Assembly: GCA_002702065.1 (NCBI GenBank)
Contig: NZXX01000002.1
Location: 310,001 to 374,000 of the forward strand
Direction: 5' to 3'
DNA length: 64,000 bases
Origin: Anaerolineaceae bacterium
GTDB taxonomy: Bacteria; Chloroflexota; Anaerolineae; Aggregatilineales; Phototrophicaceae
In this document: positions 31,935 to 40,234 of the stretch, in pieces
Position numbering within the stretch: the stretch's first letter is position 1
Layout: every line of letters begins with the position of its first letter
The notes under the pieces: model-generated
The model's input: only the letters and a program-made list of their open reading frames with translations
Database searches by the model: none
Told to the model about the DNA's origin: nothing
Made by a program: the position numbers and the translations under genes

Positions 31935-32399
31935 TCAGCCAGCCTGGGCAGTCACCAATTGGTAGTGGGCTTCAAAGCGGTGGGCTTCCTGCGGCCATTG
32001 TTCCCCATCCGGGCCAACACACAGGTAGTCACCTGCCTTCGCCATGACTTCGCCTTCCATGGTTCGGATCATCCTCGGTTTGCTGATCTTCTGCGCCCAC
32101 GTGATTTGATGCTTCATGTAGGGCCGAAAGCCGGATTCCGCCAGCTTTTTATGGAGTGAGACCTTGCGTAGGGGTTTGCGCGTGGCTGGGACATAGGTGC
32201 GCTCGAATACATCGCGGGCGACAATCCACTTGCCGCCGTCATCCGGGCTGACACAAGCGTAATCACCCAGTTTGCCGCCGATGACATCGCCCGTATCCAG
32301 GCGAATACGAAAGCGTTTGGGCATCTGGCGCGCATAGGTAATGGTGATTTTGCGGTAAGGCCGAAAACCTTGCGCCATTAATTCATCGGGTTTGATCAT
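31935..32399 (-). CDS. Internally duplicated cytoplasmic protein, unknown function
   Basis: 154 aa from the ATG at 32399 with GGAGG upstream. Two halves align: GFRPYRKITITYARQMPKRF..GDVIGGKLGDYACVSPDDGGKW (about 11-60) and GFRPYMKHQITWAQKISKPRM..GEVMAKAGDYLCVGPDGEQWP (about 90-140). Both hold the core GFRPY-K-IT, G(E/D)V, GDY-CV-PD-G, recalling the PGDYG-type domain of unknown function. There is no signal peptide or membrane segment. The sequence shows a clear gene-internal duplication but not the activity. Confidence 0.65.
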   Translation of the reverse strand: MIKPDELMAQGFRPYRKITITYARQMPKRFRIRLDTGDVIGGKLGDYACVSPDDGGKWIVARDVFERTYVPATRKPLRKVSLHKKLAESGFRPYMKHQITWAQKISKPRMIRTMEGEVMAKAGDYLCVGPDGEQWPQEAHRFEAHYQLVTAQAG

Positions 32400-32688
32400 T
32401 ACAGCCTCCACGGTCGCCGGTGAGGATTGCCCGACCACACAGCTTGCCTTGTGGCAAGTATAATATGGCTGTGGAATTTGTGCCCCCCGCTTGATTGGGG
32501 GATTTAGCACGTGGCAAGGTGCCATCCGCCAAGCTGTAAGAAGCTCATCGCCCAGCACTTGTGCATCGGGTTCGTAAATGCTGTATAACGATTAATACAT
32601 GTCGCTGGTGCCAGCAACCGGATTCTGCTGAGCCGCCAAAATGATGCCATGTTTTTGACAGATACCTCACCCCTGCGGAGCAAATTCT
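32400..32688. promoter_or_regulatory. 289-base divergent gap with TATAAT, operator-like palindrome and GC hairpin
   Basis: The longest gap between genes in this part of the window. A TATAAT box is at 32459-32464 on the plus strand. It is immediately preceded by the perfect inverted repeat CTTGCC-TTGT-GGCAAG (32443-32458), which is operator-like. Downstream a CCCCC/GGGGG hairpin is enclosed by GTGC/GCAC (32480-32510). No -35 hexamer, tRNA or known riboswitch is recognisable. A transcript from the TATAAT would have a leader of about 218 bases before the glycosyltransferase. Confidence 0.4.
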
Positions 32689-33612
32689 ATGCTGGATGTG
32701 TCAATTATCATCGTGAACTGGAATGGCAAAGACCTGATGCGCCGGTGTCTGGATGCCGTGATCGCGACGACCCGACGCGTGAGCTATGAGGTTATTGTCG
32801 TGGATAACGCGTCGACCGACGGCAGCCAGGATTTCCTGAAACAGACGTATCCCGATGTGCGCCTGATTGAAAACACCGACAATGCTGGTTTTGCCGGGGC
32901 GAACAATCAGGGCATGGCGATCAGCGAAGGGCGCTATGTGCTGCTGCTCAATAGTGACGCGTTTGTCGGTGAAGGCACGATTGATACGATGGTCCAGTTT
33001 ATGGATGAACACCCCGACGCCGGGATGTCTGCCTGCAAGCTGCTTTACGACGATGGGCGTCTACAACCGTCCGCCTATGCTTTCCCGTCGCTGCTGACCG
33101 AACTGTACACCGCGCTGCAACTGGATAAGGTGTTCGCCAGAAGCCGCGAGTTTGGCAAGTATCTCATGACGTGGTGGGACTTTGATGAGGTCCGCGAGGT
33201 GGATACGGTGATGGGGGCATTTATGCTGGTGCGGCGTGAAGTCGTCGATCAGGTGGGGGTGATGGATACCAGCTATTTCATGTACTCCGAAGAATTCGAC
33301 TGGTGTTACCGCATCAAGCAGCAGGGCTGGACAATCCTCTATAACCCGGCGGTGCAGACTGTGCATCTGTGGGGCGGCAGCAGCCAGCGCGTGCGGGTGG
33401 AGATGTTCCTCCAGTTGTACCGCAGCAAAGTCACGTTTTTTCGCAAGCACTATGGGGTGGTTTCCGCCAATCTGCTCAAGCTGATTCTGGGTATTGGGTG
33501 TTTGCTGCGCATCGGGCCGGGCATGATCTATTATCGCCGGTCGAGCGACCCCAACAAGCGCGAGAAACACCGGGCCTTCCAACAGCTTTTACAAGCATTA
33601 CCTGCATTTTGA
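32689..33612 (+). CDS. Glycosyltransferase family 2 (GT-A fold)
   Basis: 307 aa. The GT2 signature opens with VSIIIVNWNGKDLMRRCLDAV, then VVDNASTDGSQ, NAGFAGANNQGM and LLLNSDAFVG, whose D is the DXD-type metal/nucleotide site. Downstream are VMGAFMLVRREVVDQVG, MYSEEFDWCYRIKQQGW and VHLWGGSS, as in rhamnosyl-transferase-like WbbL proteins. The C-terminus holds a hydrophobic segment (ANLLKLILGIGCLLRIG) that probably binds the membrane. It transfers a sugar from a nucleotide donor to a cell-surface polysaccharide or lipid acceptor (inferred). No other glycan genes are adjacent. Confidence 0.88.
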   Translation: MLDVSIIIVNWNGKDLMRRCLDAVIATTRRVSYEVIVVDNASTDGSQDFLKQTYPDVRLIENTDNAGFAGANNQGMAISEGRYVLLLNSDAFVGEGTIDTMVQFMDEHPDAGMSACKLLYDDGRLQPSAYAFPSLLTELYTALQLDKVFARSREFGKYLMTWWDFDEVREVDTVMGAFMLVRREVVDQVGVMDTSYFMYSEEFDWCYRIKQQGWTILYNPAVQTVHLWGGSSQRVRVEMFLQLYRSKVTFFRKHYGVVSANLLKLILGIGCLLRIGPGMIYYRRSSDPNKREKHRAFQQLLQALPAF

Positions 33613-33636
33613 TTCCATAAGAACCAGTCCAATGCA

Positions 33637-33666
33637 TTGACTTCAAAAGGCCAATGGTGCTATAGT
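33637..33666 (+). promoter_or_regulatory. Promoter of the metal P-type ATPase gene
   Basis: TTGACT (33637-33642) and TATAGT (33661-33666) with an 18-base spacer. The expected transcript start (about 33673) falls at the left edge of the inverted repeat at 33674-33699. Confidence 0.7.
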
Positions 33667-33673
33667 GTAACTG

Positions 33674-33699
33674 AATATATGTGTGACTACGCATATATT
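33674..33699. promoter_or_regulatory. Candidate ArsR/SmtB-type metalloregulator operator
   Basis: Imperfect 26-base inverted repeat: AATATATGTG, 6 bases, CGCATATATT (9 of 10 arm positions complementary). The ATATATG core resembles 12-2-12 operators bound by SmtB/CzrA/CadC repressors in front of metal-efflux genes. It sits at the transcription start of the P-type ATPase gene. The regulator gene is not in the window. Confidence 0.55.
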
Positions 33700-33727
33700 G
33701 AGACAGTGTATCATCACAGGCAAAAAC

Positions 33728-35902
33728 ATGGCTCAGCAAACGTATCGTATTGGTCATATGGATTGTGCCAATTGCGCAAAAGAAGTTGAAACAGGGGTCC
33801 GCAAGCTGGAAGGCATCCGTTCCGTTCAGGTGGATTTTGCAACTGGCAAAATGACACTGGATGGCGAGGTGACCGAAGCAATTTTACGCCAGCGGGTGGA
33901 GTCACTGGGCAAGACGCTGGAAAACCCCGAAACACAAAAAGAGGCGGCGCAACCGCTGCGTGGCGGGGTACTTGGCTTCTGGGATTATCTGGCGGGGCGG
34001 CGCGAAACCCGGCTGGCCTTAATCGGCGGCGGGGGTGTGCTGGCTACATTGGCGGTGTCGCTGCTGTTCAACCTGCCAGAAAGTGTGTCCGGCGTTTTCT
34101 ACACCCTGTTCATGCTGGTGACGCTTTACCCCATTGCCCGCAGCGGCATCAATACGCTGCGCATCAACCGCGAGTTTAACATCAATCTGCTGATGACGAT
34201 TGCGGCGGTGGGCGCAGTGATTATCGGCGAGTATCTGGAAAGCGCGACAGTGATTTTTCTGTTCGCGGTGGGCGAGGCACTGGAAGGTTATACCGCCGAT
34301 CGTGCCCGCGACAGCCTGCGCTCGCTGCTTGATCTGGCGCCGCCCCACGCGCTGCGGCTGCATGGCGACCATGAAGATCGTGTTCCGGTAGAAGACCTGC
34401 GCATTGACGACCGGATTCTGGTAAAACCGGGCGAACGTATCCCGATGGATGGCGAAGTCGCCGCCGGGAACAGCAGCGCCAATCAGGCTCCGATTACTGG
34501 CGAAAGTATGCCGGTGCATAAAGGTATCGGCGATACGGTGTATGCCGGCAGCATCAACGGTGAAGGGGCGCTGGAAATTCGGATTACGCGGCTGGCCCAG
34601 GACAATACCCTCAACCGCATTATCCAACTGGTCGAGGAAGCGCAGAGCCGTCGTGCGCCCAGCCAGCGCATGATCGACCGTTTTGCGCACTATTACACGC
34701 CCGGTGTTGTGATTCTGGCGCTGCTGGTGGCGACCGTGCCACCGCTGCTGTTCAACGCGCCATTCTTCGATACGCCGGATGGACACGGCTGGTTTTACCG
34801 GGCGCTGTCGATGCTGGTGATTGCCTGTCCGTGTGCGCTGGTCATCAGCACGCCCGTGACGGTTATCTCCGCGATTACGGCGGCGGCGCGGCGCGGTGTG
34901 CTCATTAAAGGCGGCGCGCATCTGGAAGCGCTGGGGACGATCCGCGCGATTGCCTTTGACAAAACCGGCACGCTTACGGCGGGTCAGCCTGCGGTGACGA
35001 CGCTGCATTCGGTGGACTGCGAAACTGGCGAACCGTGTATGCACTGCGATGATGTGCTGGCACTGGCGGCGGCGGTGGAAAAGCGCAGCACCCACCCATT
35101 GGCGCAGGCGGTTCTGAATGCGGCCAAAGCGCATGATGTGCTCGATCAGTATGCACCGGCGGCGGATGTCGCGGTGCTGGCCGGGCGTGGCGTGCAGGGT
35201 CAGGTGGATGGCCGTCTGGTGACGGTGGGCAGTCATCACCTGTTCGAGAACGAATATCCGCATCCGAAAGACCTGTGCGCCAAAATCGATTCGGCGGAGG
35301 CACAGGGCCAAACGGCCATGCTGTTGAGTGATGGTGACCGGGTGCGCGGCTATATCGCGGTGGCGGATGAACCCCGCGAGAGTAGTGCAGCAGTGGTGCG
35401 TGACCTGAACACACTTGGCCTGACCACCGTGATGCTGACCGGCGATAATGCGCGGGCGGCGGATTCCATCGGGCAGGCAGTCGGCGTGAGGGATGTGCGC
35501 GCCAACCTGATGCCGGAGGATAAGGTCGATGCGGTGCAGGGGCTGCTGCGGCAGTATGGGCAGGTGGCTATGGTCGGTGATGGCGTCAACGATACCCCGG
35601 CGCTGGCGGCGGCAACTGTCGGCATTGCGATGGGCGGGGCGGGCAGCGCACAGGCGCTGGAAACCGCCGATATTGCCCTGATGGCTGATGACCTGACGCA
35701 GCTACCGGCAGCCATGCGACTGGCACGCTTTGCCCGTACTCTCATTAAACAGAACGTCGCGCTCAGCCTGGGGCTGAAGGCGGTCTTCCTGCTGCTGGCG
35801 GTGTTTGGCGGCGTATCGCTGTGGGCGGCGGTGTTCGCTGATGTCGGCATGGCGCTGATCGTCACGCTGAATGGGATGCGCCCGCTGCGGCAGTCCCGCT
35901 AG
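33728..35902 (+). CDS. Heavy-metal-translocating P-type ATPase (Zn/Cd/Pb type)
   Basis: 724 aa from the ATG at 33728 (MAQQTYRIG). An N-terminal HMA domain carries the metal pair C13/C16 (MDCANC). The membrane core has the ion-site motif C367-P-C369, and phosphorylation occurs at D411 in DKTGTLT. ITGESMP (actuator), the HP motif in STHPLAQ and GDGVNDTPAL (hinge) are all present. A further cysteine cluster, DCETGEPCMHC, lies just after the phosphorylation site in the nucleotide-binding part, which is unusual and may sense metal. The ATPase pumps divalent metals out of the cytoplasm, and probable metal control is via the operator at 33674. A terminator follows. Confidence 0.92.
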   Translation: MAQQTYRIGHMDCANCAKEVETGVRKLEGIRSVQVDFATGKMTLDGEVTEAILRQRVESLGKTLENPETQKEAAQPLRGGVLGFWDYLAGRRETRLALIGGGGVLATLAVSLLFNLPESVSGVFYTLFMLVTLYPIARSGINTLRINREFNINLLMTIAAVGAVIIGEYLESATVIFLFAVGEALEGYTADRARDSLRSLLDLAPPHALRLHGDHEDRVPVEDLRIDDRILVKPGERIPMDGEVAAGNSSANQAPITGESMPVHKGIGDTVYAGSINGEGALEIRITRLAQDNTLNRIIQLVEEAQSRRAPSQRMIDRFAHYYTPGVVILALLVATVPPLLFNAPFFDTPDGHGWFYRALSMLVIACPCALVISTPVTVISAITAAARRGVLIKGGAHLEALGTIRAIAFDKTGTLTAGQPAVTTLHSVDCETGEPCMHCDDVLALAAAVEKRSTHPLAQAVLNAAKAHDVLDQYAPAADVAVLAGRGVQGQVDGRLVTVGSHHLFENEYPHPKDLCAKIDSAEAQGQTAMLLSDGDRVRGYIAVADEPRESSAAVVRDLNTLGLTTVMLTGDNARAADSIGQAVGVRDVRANLMPEDKVDAVQGLLRQYGQVAMVGDGVNDTPALAAATVGIAMGGAGSAQALETADIALMADDLTQLPAAMRLARFARTLIKQNVALSLGLKAVFLLLAVFGGVSLWAAVFADVGMALIVTLNGMRPLRQSR

Positions 35903-35933
35903 TTCCCGTTTCTCCAATCGCGTAGTAATTCCG

Positions 35934-35968
35934 CAGGGCGAGCATTGTCTCGCCCTGTTTGTGTTTGC
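35934..35968 (+). terminator. Rho-independent terminator after the P-type ATPase gene
   Basis: CAGGGCGAG / CTCGCCCTG form a perfect 9-bp stem with a CATTGT loop, followed by TTTGTGTTT. It lies immediately before the TATAAT box of the TIR-Macro gene. Confidence 0.8.
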
Positions 35969-35970
35969 AC

Positions 35971-35976
35971 TATAAT
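35971..35976 (+). promoter_or_regulatory. -10 element of the TIR-Macro gene (TATAAT)
   Basis: Consensus TATAAT, 37 bases before the GTG start. The nearest -35 candidate (TTGTCT, 35945-35950) lies inside the preceding terminator with a 20-base spacer, so the promoter may be weak or need an activator. Confidence 0.5.
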
Positions 35977-36012
35977 GAACGGAGAGAATTGTTTTTATTG
36001 CAGGAGCGCCCC

Positions 36013-37287
36013 GTGTCCCGAAAGACGCAGATTTTTATCAGTTACAAAACGGGTGTCGAGAATAACCTGACCTTTGTTGCCAATACGATTCATGACCTGC
36101 TGGTTGCCAGCGATTACGAAGTCTGGATGGATACGTCGGATATGATCGCCGGGGAAGAATGGCCGACCCAGATTTACGAGGCGATCGGCAAAAGTGACCT
36201 GGTGCTGCTGCTGCTGGCGAAGGAAACGGCGGCGTCCGACTGGGTGCGGCGCGAAATCGACGTGGCGCGGGGCAGCCGGGTGTTTGTGCTGCCCGTGCTC
36301 ATCCGCGATACACACAAGGACGTCGAGCCAGTGCTCAACCTGTTCGACCTGACCAAAGTGCAGGCGCTGACATTCCGCGAAAATTCCGAATCCGAACGCA
36401 AAAAACTGATTGATGCGATTGAGATCAACAAGGAAAAAACGCGGGAACGGCAGGAAGAATGGCTAGTGACGCTGCAATCGGAGAATCAGTCGATCGCGGT
36501 GCTGAAGAAGCGTTTCAACCGCACCAACAAATCCTTTGCGACCTACACCTACCGCAGCGAATGGGCCGAATGCAAAATCCATATGGCTGCCGGGGATATG
36601 ACCCGGATGCGCGGAATTGATGTGCTGGTCAACACCGAAAACAGCTATATGCAGATGGCGCGGGTGTTCGAGACGTTTTCGCTGTCCTGCAAACTGCGGC
36701 TGGGCGGGTCGTTGTTTAACAAAAGCGGCTTCATCGTCGAGGACAGCGTACAGGAAGAACTGTACGAGCAGATCAAATATGAATATCCCATTCCGATCAA
36801 TATGGGCGTTGTCGTACCGACCCATGCCGGTCATGCGGAGAGCAAGCTGGCGAAAAACGGTGCGCGCTACATCTTCCACGCCGCGACAGTCAGTGTCGCC
36901 CCGAACAGCCGCCAGCCGATCAAGCCGCTGGATAACGCCGAAATTATCACGGCGGTGCATAACTGCCTGAACACGGTCAAGGAAGTCAACGCCGACCAGG
37001 GCGTGATCTCGCCGCCGAGCAGCCTGCGCCGCGAACAGGAAAAGCAGAAAACCAGGCAGTATACGCACATCGAGAGCATTATTTTTCCGATGTTTGCCAC
37101 CGGGCGCGGTGGGCGCGAGCAGGATCTGGACGAAGTCGCGCGCACGATGGTCGAGGCCATTATCGAATATCTGGGCGATTACGAAAATGTCGAGGGCTTC
37201 ACACTGAAGGATATTCACCTGTGTGCCTACTCGCAGCTTGATGTGGCGATCATCAAGCCGGTCATGGACGCGGTGCTGGCGCGCTGA
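36013..37287 (+). CDS. TIR-Macro fusion protein (candidate NAD-signalling or defence effector)
   Basis: 424 aa from the GTG at 36013, with CAGGAG six bases upstream. Residues 4-145 are a TIR domain: QIFISYKTG, DYEVWMDTSDM, SDLVLLLLAKE and W77-VRR-E81, the WxxxE position of the NAD-cleaving glutamate. A charged coiled segment (about 125-165) leads to a macro domain (about 186-420): the ADP-ribose loop AGDMT (193-197), VNTEN (206-210), THAGHAESKLAKNGARYIFHA and FATGRGGRE (361-369). TIR domains make ADP-ribose or cyclic derivatives from NAD, and macro domains bind them, so enzyme and sensor are in one chain. No membrane segment. The neighbour is an ADP-ribose-type Nudix gene, convergent with no gap. 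Confidence 0.8.
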   Translation: MSRKTQIFISYKTGVENNLTFVANTIHDLLVASDYEVWMDTSDMIAGEEWPTQIYEAIGKSDLVLLLLAKETAASDWVRREIDVARGSRVFVLPVLIRDTHKDVEPVLNLFDLTKVQALTFRENSESERKKLIDAIEINKEKTRERQEEWLVTLQSENQSIAVLKKRFNRTNKSFATYTYRSEWAECKIHMAAGDMTRMRGIDVLVNTENSYMQMARVFETFSLSCKLRLGGSLFNKSGFIVEDSVQEELYEQIKYEYPIPINMGVVVPTHAGHAESKLAKNGARYIFHAATVSVAPNSRQPIKPLDNAEIITAVHNCLNTVKEVNADQGVISPPSSLRREQEKQKTRQYTHIESIIFPMFATGRGGREQDLDEVARTMVEAIIEYLGDYENVEGFTLKDIHLCAYSQLDVAIIKPVMDAVLAR

Positions 37288-37878
37288 TTAGCTTTTGCGC
37301 TGCAATTGTAACCACTGTAAGCCGATGATGGTTTTGGCGTCGCGGATGTCGCCGGATGCGATTTTGGCGAAGGCGTCGTCGGCCTTGAGCGTCAGTATAC
37401 GAATATCCTCGCCTTCGGATGCCAGCCCGCCGCCTGCGGACTGCTGGGCCTGGGGCGTGACCGGCGCATAGTAAACGTAGATGCGTTCGGATGAACCGCC
37501 GGGGCTGGGGTAAAAGGTGCTGATCAACTGCAAATCGCTCACGTGATAGCCGATTTCTTCTTCCAGTTCACGGCGCATGGTAGCCGCCGGGTCGGCGTCA
37601 TGGTCGTTTTCGACGACACCAGCGGGCAGTTCGAGCAGCCAGCCGGGCCCGTTTTCATAGGCGGGATACCGGAATTGCTCGATCAGAATCACCGTGTCGG
37701 CCTCGCGGTCATGGACGACTGCCGCCACCGAATCGCCCCGCTGCAAGCTGGACCGGTCAATCTCGGCGCTCATGGTGCCGTCGAATTGTTCGTAGCGCAG
37801 CCGAGCTTCCTCGATCGTGAAGAACTGGCCTTTTGTGTACGATTTGGCGATGATTTCGACGCGGCGTTTATGACCCAT
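37288..37878 (-). CDS. Nudix hydrolase, ADP-ribose pyrophosphatase type
   Basis: 196 aa from the ATG at 37878 (AGAGAG upstream). After an N-terminal strand domain comes VILIEQFRYPAYE and the Nudix box with ELPAGVVE..RRELEEEIGY (84-111). The key REL-x-EE glutamates are present, but the loop before them is two residues longer than canonical and lacks the usual GX5E glutamate. FYPSPGGSSE (122-131), with proline downstream of the box, marks the ADP-ribose pyrophosphatase group, which splits ADP-ribose to AMP and ribose 5-phosphate. It meets the TIR-Macro gene tail to tail, making it a plausible partner in ADP-ribose turnover, although the two genes are on different transcripts. Confidence 0.85.
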   Translation of the reverse strand: MGHKRRVEIIAKSYTKGQFFTIEEARLRYEQFDGTMSAEIDRSSLQRGDSVAAVVHDREADTVILIEQFRYPAYENGPGWLLELPAGVVENDHDADPAATMRRELEEEIGYHVSDLQLISTFYPSPGGSSERIYVYYAPVTPQAQQSAGGGLASEGEDIRILTLKADDAFAKIASGDIRDAKTIIGLQWLQLQRKS

Positions 37879-38176
37879 TGTTGAACTCTCTGTGGTTATC
37901 AGGCGTACTTTACTGGCGCACGAAATGGCTTCATGGCGGACCAGCGAGATTGCTTTCATCATACCTGAGAATCTGGTTTTGTCGTTGGGGGAAACCGGCG
38001 CTGCGATTTCTTAGCCATCTCTTAATCGAAACGTTTTGGCGATTCAGGCAGGCTGGATTATCATAGGATCGGCAATGACATCAAAATCTGCAACGATCCA
38101 ACGGTCGTTTCGTGCTATGTTTTAATGGTATGATACCCTGTTCGTATTCGTAGTGGACCGGTGAGGAGAATAGACA

Positions 38177-38767
38177 TTGCTTAATCGCGCAAGCCTGTCG
38201 TGGGCGCGTCTGGTTTCCAATTTACTGAGTCCGCCCGTTGTCTGGGCCGTGATGGTCTTTCCGATTGCCTTCCGGGATGCGACATCCCGGCAGCAGGCGG
38301 TCAGCTGGGCGCTGGTGTATGGTGTGCTGGTCTGCATTATGCCGATGGTCTATGTTGGCTGGATGGTGCGGCGCGGCTCAATCAGCGATCTGCACATGGG
38401 TGTGCGAGAAGAACGCATTCGCCCGTTCATTGTCTCGCTTGTCTGTACGGCTATTGCCTGGTGGGCGCTGCGGTTGATGGGTGCTCCGCCGATTATCCCC
38501 CTGTTTGCTTTATTCAGCCTGGTTCAGATCGCCGTGATGGCGCTGATTACGCTCGTCTGGCAGATCAGCATGCACGCCATGAGCATCAGCAGCGCAGCGG
38601 TAGCGGCCTTTGCCTTTTTTGGTCCGCTGTGGGCACTGCCGATTTTGCCGCTGGTGATCCTGGTGGGCGCGGCGCGGCTCAACCTGAAGCGGCACACGCT
38701 GGCGCAGGTGATTGCCGGTACGGCTGTCGGGGTGATGATTCCGCTGGTGGTGTTTGCCCTTCTGTAA
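38177..38767 (+). CDS. PAP2-family membrane phosphatase-like protein
   Basis: 196 aa; TTG start at 38177 with GAGGAGA upstream. Six membrane helices are visible. Motifs HAMSIS (C2-like) and RLNLKRHTLAQVIAGTAVG (C3-like) match the PAP2/vanadium haloperoxidase superfamily, where two histidines and an arginine take a phosphate from lipid phosphates. The first motif (KxxxxxxRP) is present only in weak form near REERIRPFI. It could act on undecaprenyl or phosphatidate phosphates in the membrane, or be an inactive relative. It converges on the GH32 gene with 5 bases between stops. A TATGAT box lies in the 298-base upstream gap. Confidence 0.7.
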   Translation: MLNRASLSWARLVSNLLSPPVVWAVMVFPIAFRDATSRQQAVSWALVYGVLVCIMPMVYVGWMVRRGSISDLHMGVREERIRPFIVSLVCTAIAWWALRLMGAPPIIPLFALFSLVQIAVMALITLVWQISMHAMSISSAAVAAFAFFGPLWALPILPLVILVGAARLNLKRHTLAQVIAGTAVGVMIPLVVFALL

Positions 38768-38772
38768 ACGCG

Positions 38773-40209
38773 TCAACCCGGCCAGATCGACCTGAGCGAC
38801 CATGCGGTCAGCGATTGGAGTTTCGCCGGGCCAACCAGCGCCAACCCCTGACTATCGGCGCGGGATGGGTAAATGCGGGCGGCCAGGTATGCCCGGTCGT
38901 TGGCAAACACTTCAATCACAGAACGATCCACAAACACATGCAGCCGCAGCGTTTCGCCCTCATTCAGCCGGAAATCCGTTTCCATGATATCTGCGGCAGC
39001 GCCCTGTGCCGTGTCCAGCGTCGATTGAGTGCGGTCGATCAGCAAGCGCCCCTGCACAGCATCAACCAGAATGCGTGTGATTTCCGCGCCATCGGCTGAA
39101 CGACGCACCGCCAGCCCATAGCTGCCGGATGAGTTGGCCTCGAATGTCGCCTGAATTTCCAGCATGTCCCCGGCATGGTCGTTGATGACCTGTTCGCCGT
39201 TCAGGTCAAGGTCGCTTGCCTCAGCGACGATCCGCTGGCGCAGGCTGCGCAATTCCGGCACGGGCTGCATCGTCAACTGCCCGGCGCGCACATTGAGCAG
39301 AATGGGCAGCGATTGTAAACCGGCCCACCCGGCGGCCTGCTGTGCCTCACCGCTGCGTTCTTCGTCAATCCACCCCCACATCAGACGCCTGCCCCGGTCG
39401 TCGCGCATCGTTAATGGGGCGAAAAACACGCCGTTGGGGTGCAGCCAGCCTTCATGCTGGGGGCTGAAGCGATGATTGCTACAGTTACCGACAAAGCTGT
39501 AAACGCCCGCATGGCTGACCACCGACACCAGCAGGACATAATGATTATCCAGCCGGAAGAAATTGGGGCATTCCCACATGCGGCCATGCTGCTCCGGGTC
39601 ACCAGCCAGCAGCGGGTGGAGATACGTCCAGTTGACCAGATCGGGCGACCGGTACAGCAGGGCGACACCGCCCGACTCCTGCATCTGACCGCCGACGACG
39701 GCATACCACATCTGTCCCTCTTTCCAGACAAAGGGATCACGAAAGTCGCGGGTGTTCATGCCGCGTGGCGCGGTGGGAATAACCGGGTTCGCCGGGTGTT
39801 TTTTCCAGGTGCGCAGGCCGTCGTGGCTGGTGGCGAGGCACTGAGTCTGGATATGGTGCTGGTCGCCGCGCACACCGGTATAGACGATGGTGGGCACGCC
39901 GTTATCATCGACAGTGCAGCCGGAGAAGCAGCCCATGTCGTCTGGTCCGCCGGGGGTTGGGGTCAGGGCGATGGGCCAGTCCTGCCAGTGGATCAGGTCA
40001 TCGCTGACCGCGTGGCCCCAATGCATCGTCCCCCAGAACGGCCCGTTGGGGTTGTGCTGGTAAAAAAGATGAAACCGGCCTTCCCACTGGATCAGCCCGT
40101 TGGGGTCGTTCATCCAGTTGGCGGGCGGCAGAAAATGAAATCGGGGCCGGTGAGGGTCGTTGGTGAGGGCTGCGCGGGCGGCGCCGGGGTCGAGGATAGA
40201 GTCCGTCAT
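38773..40209 (-). CDS. Glycoside hydrolase family 32 (sucrose-6-phosphate hydrolase / invertase / levanase)
   Basis: 478 aa. The beta-propeller starts with the nucleophile D35 in WMNDPNG, then FYQHNP, the transition-state stabiliser R157-D-P159 and the acid/base E213 in the WECPNFF motif. A C-terminal beta-sandwich holds VIEVFANDRAYLAARIYP. It cleaves beta-fructosides such as sucrose, inulin or levan. There is no signal peptide, so it is cytoplasmic. It is the last gene of the apparent TIR-CAP / CAP / GH32 run on the minus strand, 25 bases after the CAP gene. No sucrose transporter, fructokinase or LacI regulator is next to it, which is unusual. Confidence 0.92.
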   Translation of the reverse strand: MTDSILDPGAARAALTNDPHRPRFHFLPPANWMNDPNGLIQWEGRFHLFYQHNPNGPFWGTMHWGHAVSDDLIHWQDWPIALTPTPGGPDDMGCFSGCTVDDNGVPTIVYTGVRGDQHHIQTQCLATSHDGLRTWKKHPANPVIPTAPRGMNTRDFRDPFVWKEGQMWYAVVGGQMQESGGVALLYRSPDLVNWTYLHPLLAGDPEQHGRMWECPNFFRLDNHYVLLVSVVSHAGVYSFVGNCSNHRFSPQHEGWLHPNGVFFAPLTMRDDRGRRLMWGWIDEERSGEAQQAAGWAGLQSLPILLNVRAGQLTMQPVPELRSLRQRIVAEASDLDLNGEQVINDHAGDMLEIQATFEANSSGSYGLAVRRSADGAEITRILVDAVQGRLLIDRTQSTLDTAQGAAADIMETDFRLNEGETLRLHVFVDRSVIEVFANDRAYLAARIYPSRADSQGLALVGPAKLQSLTAWSLRSIWPG

Positions 40210-40234
40210 GGGTCAACATCCTGATGCATCGTGC

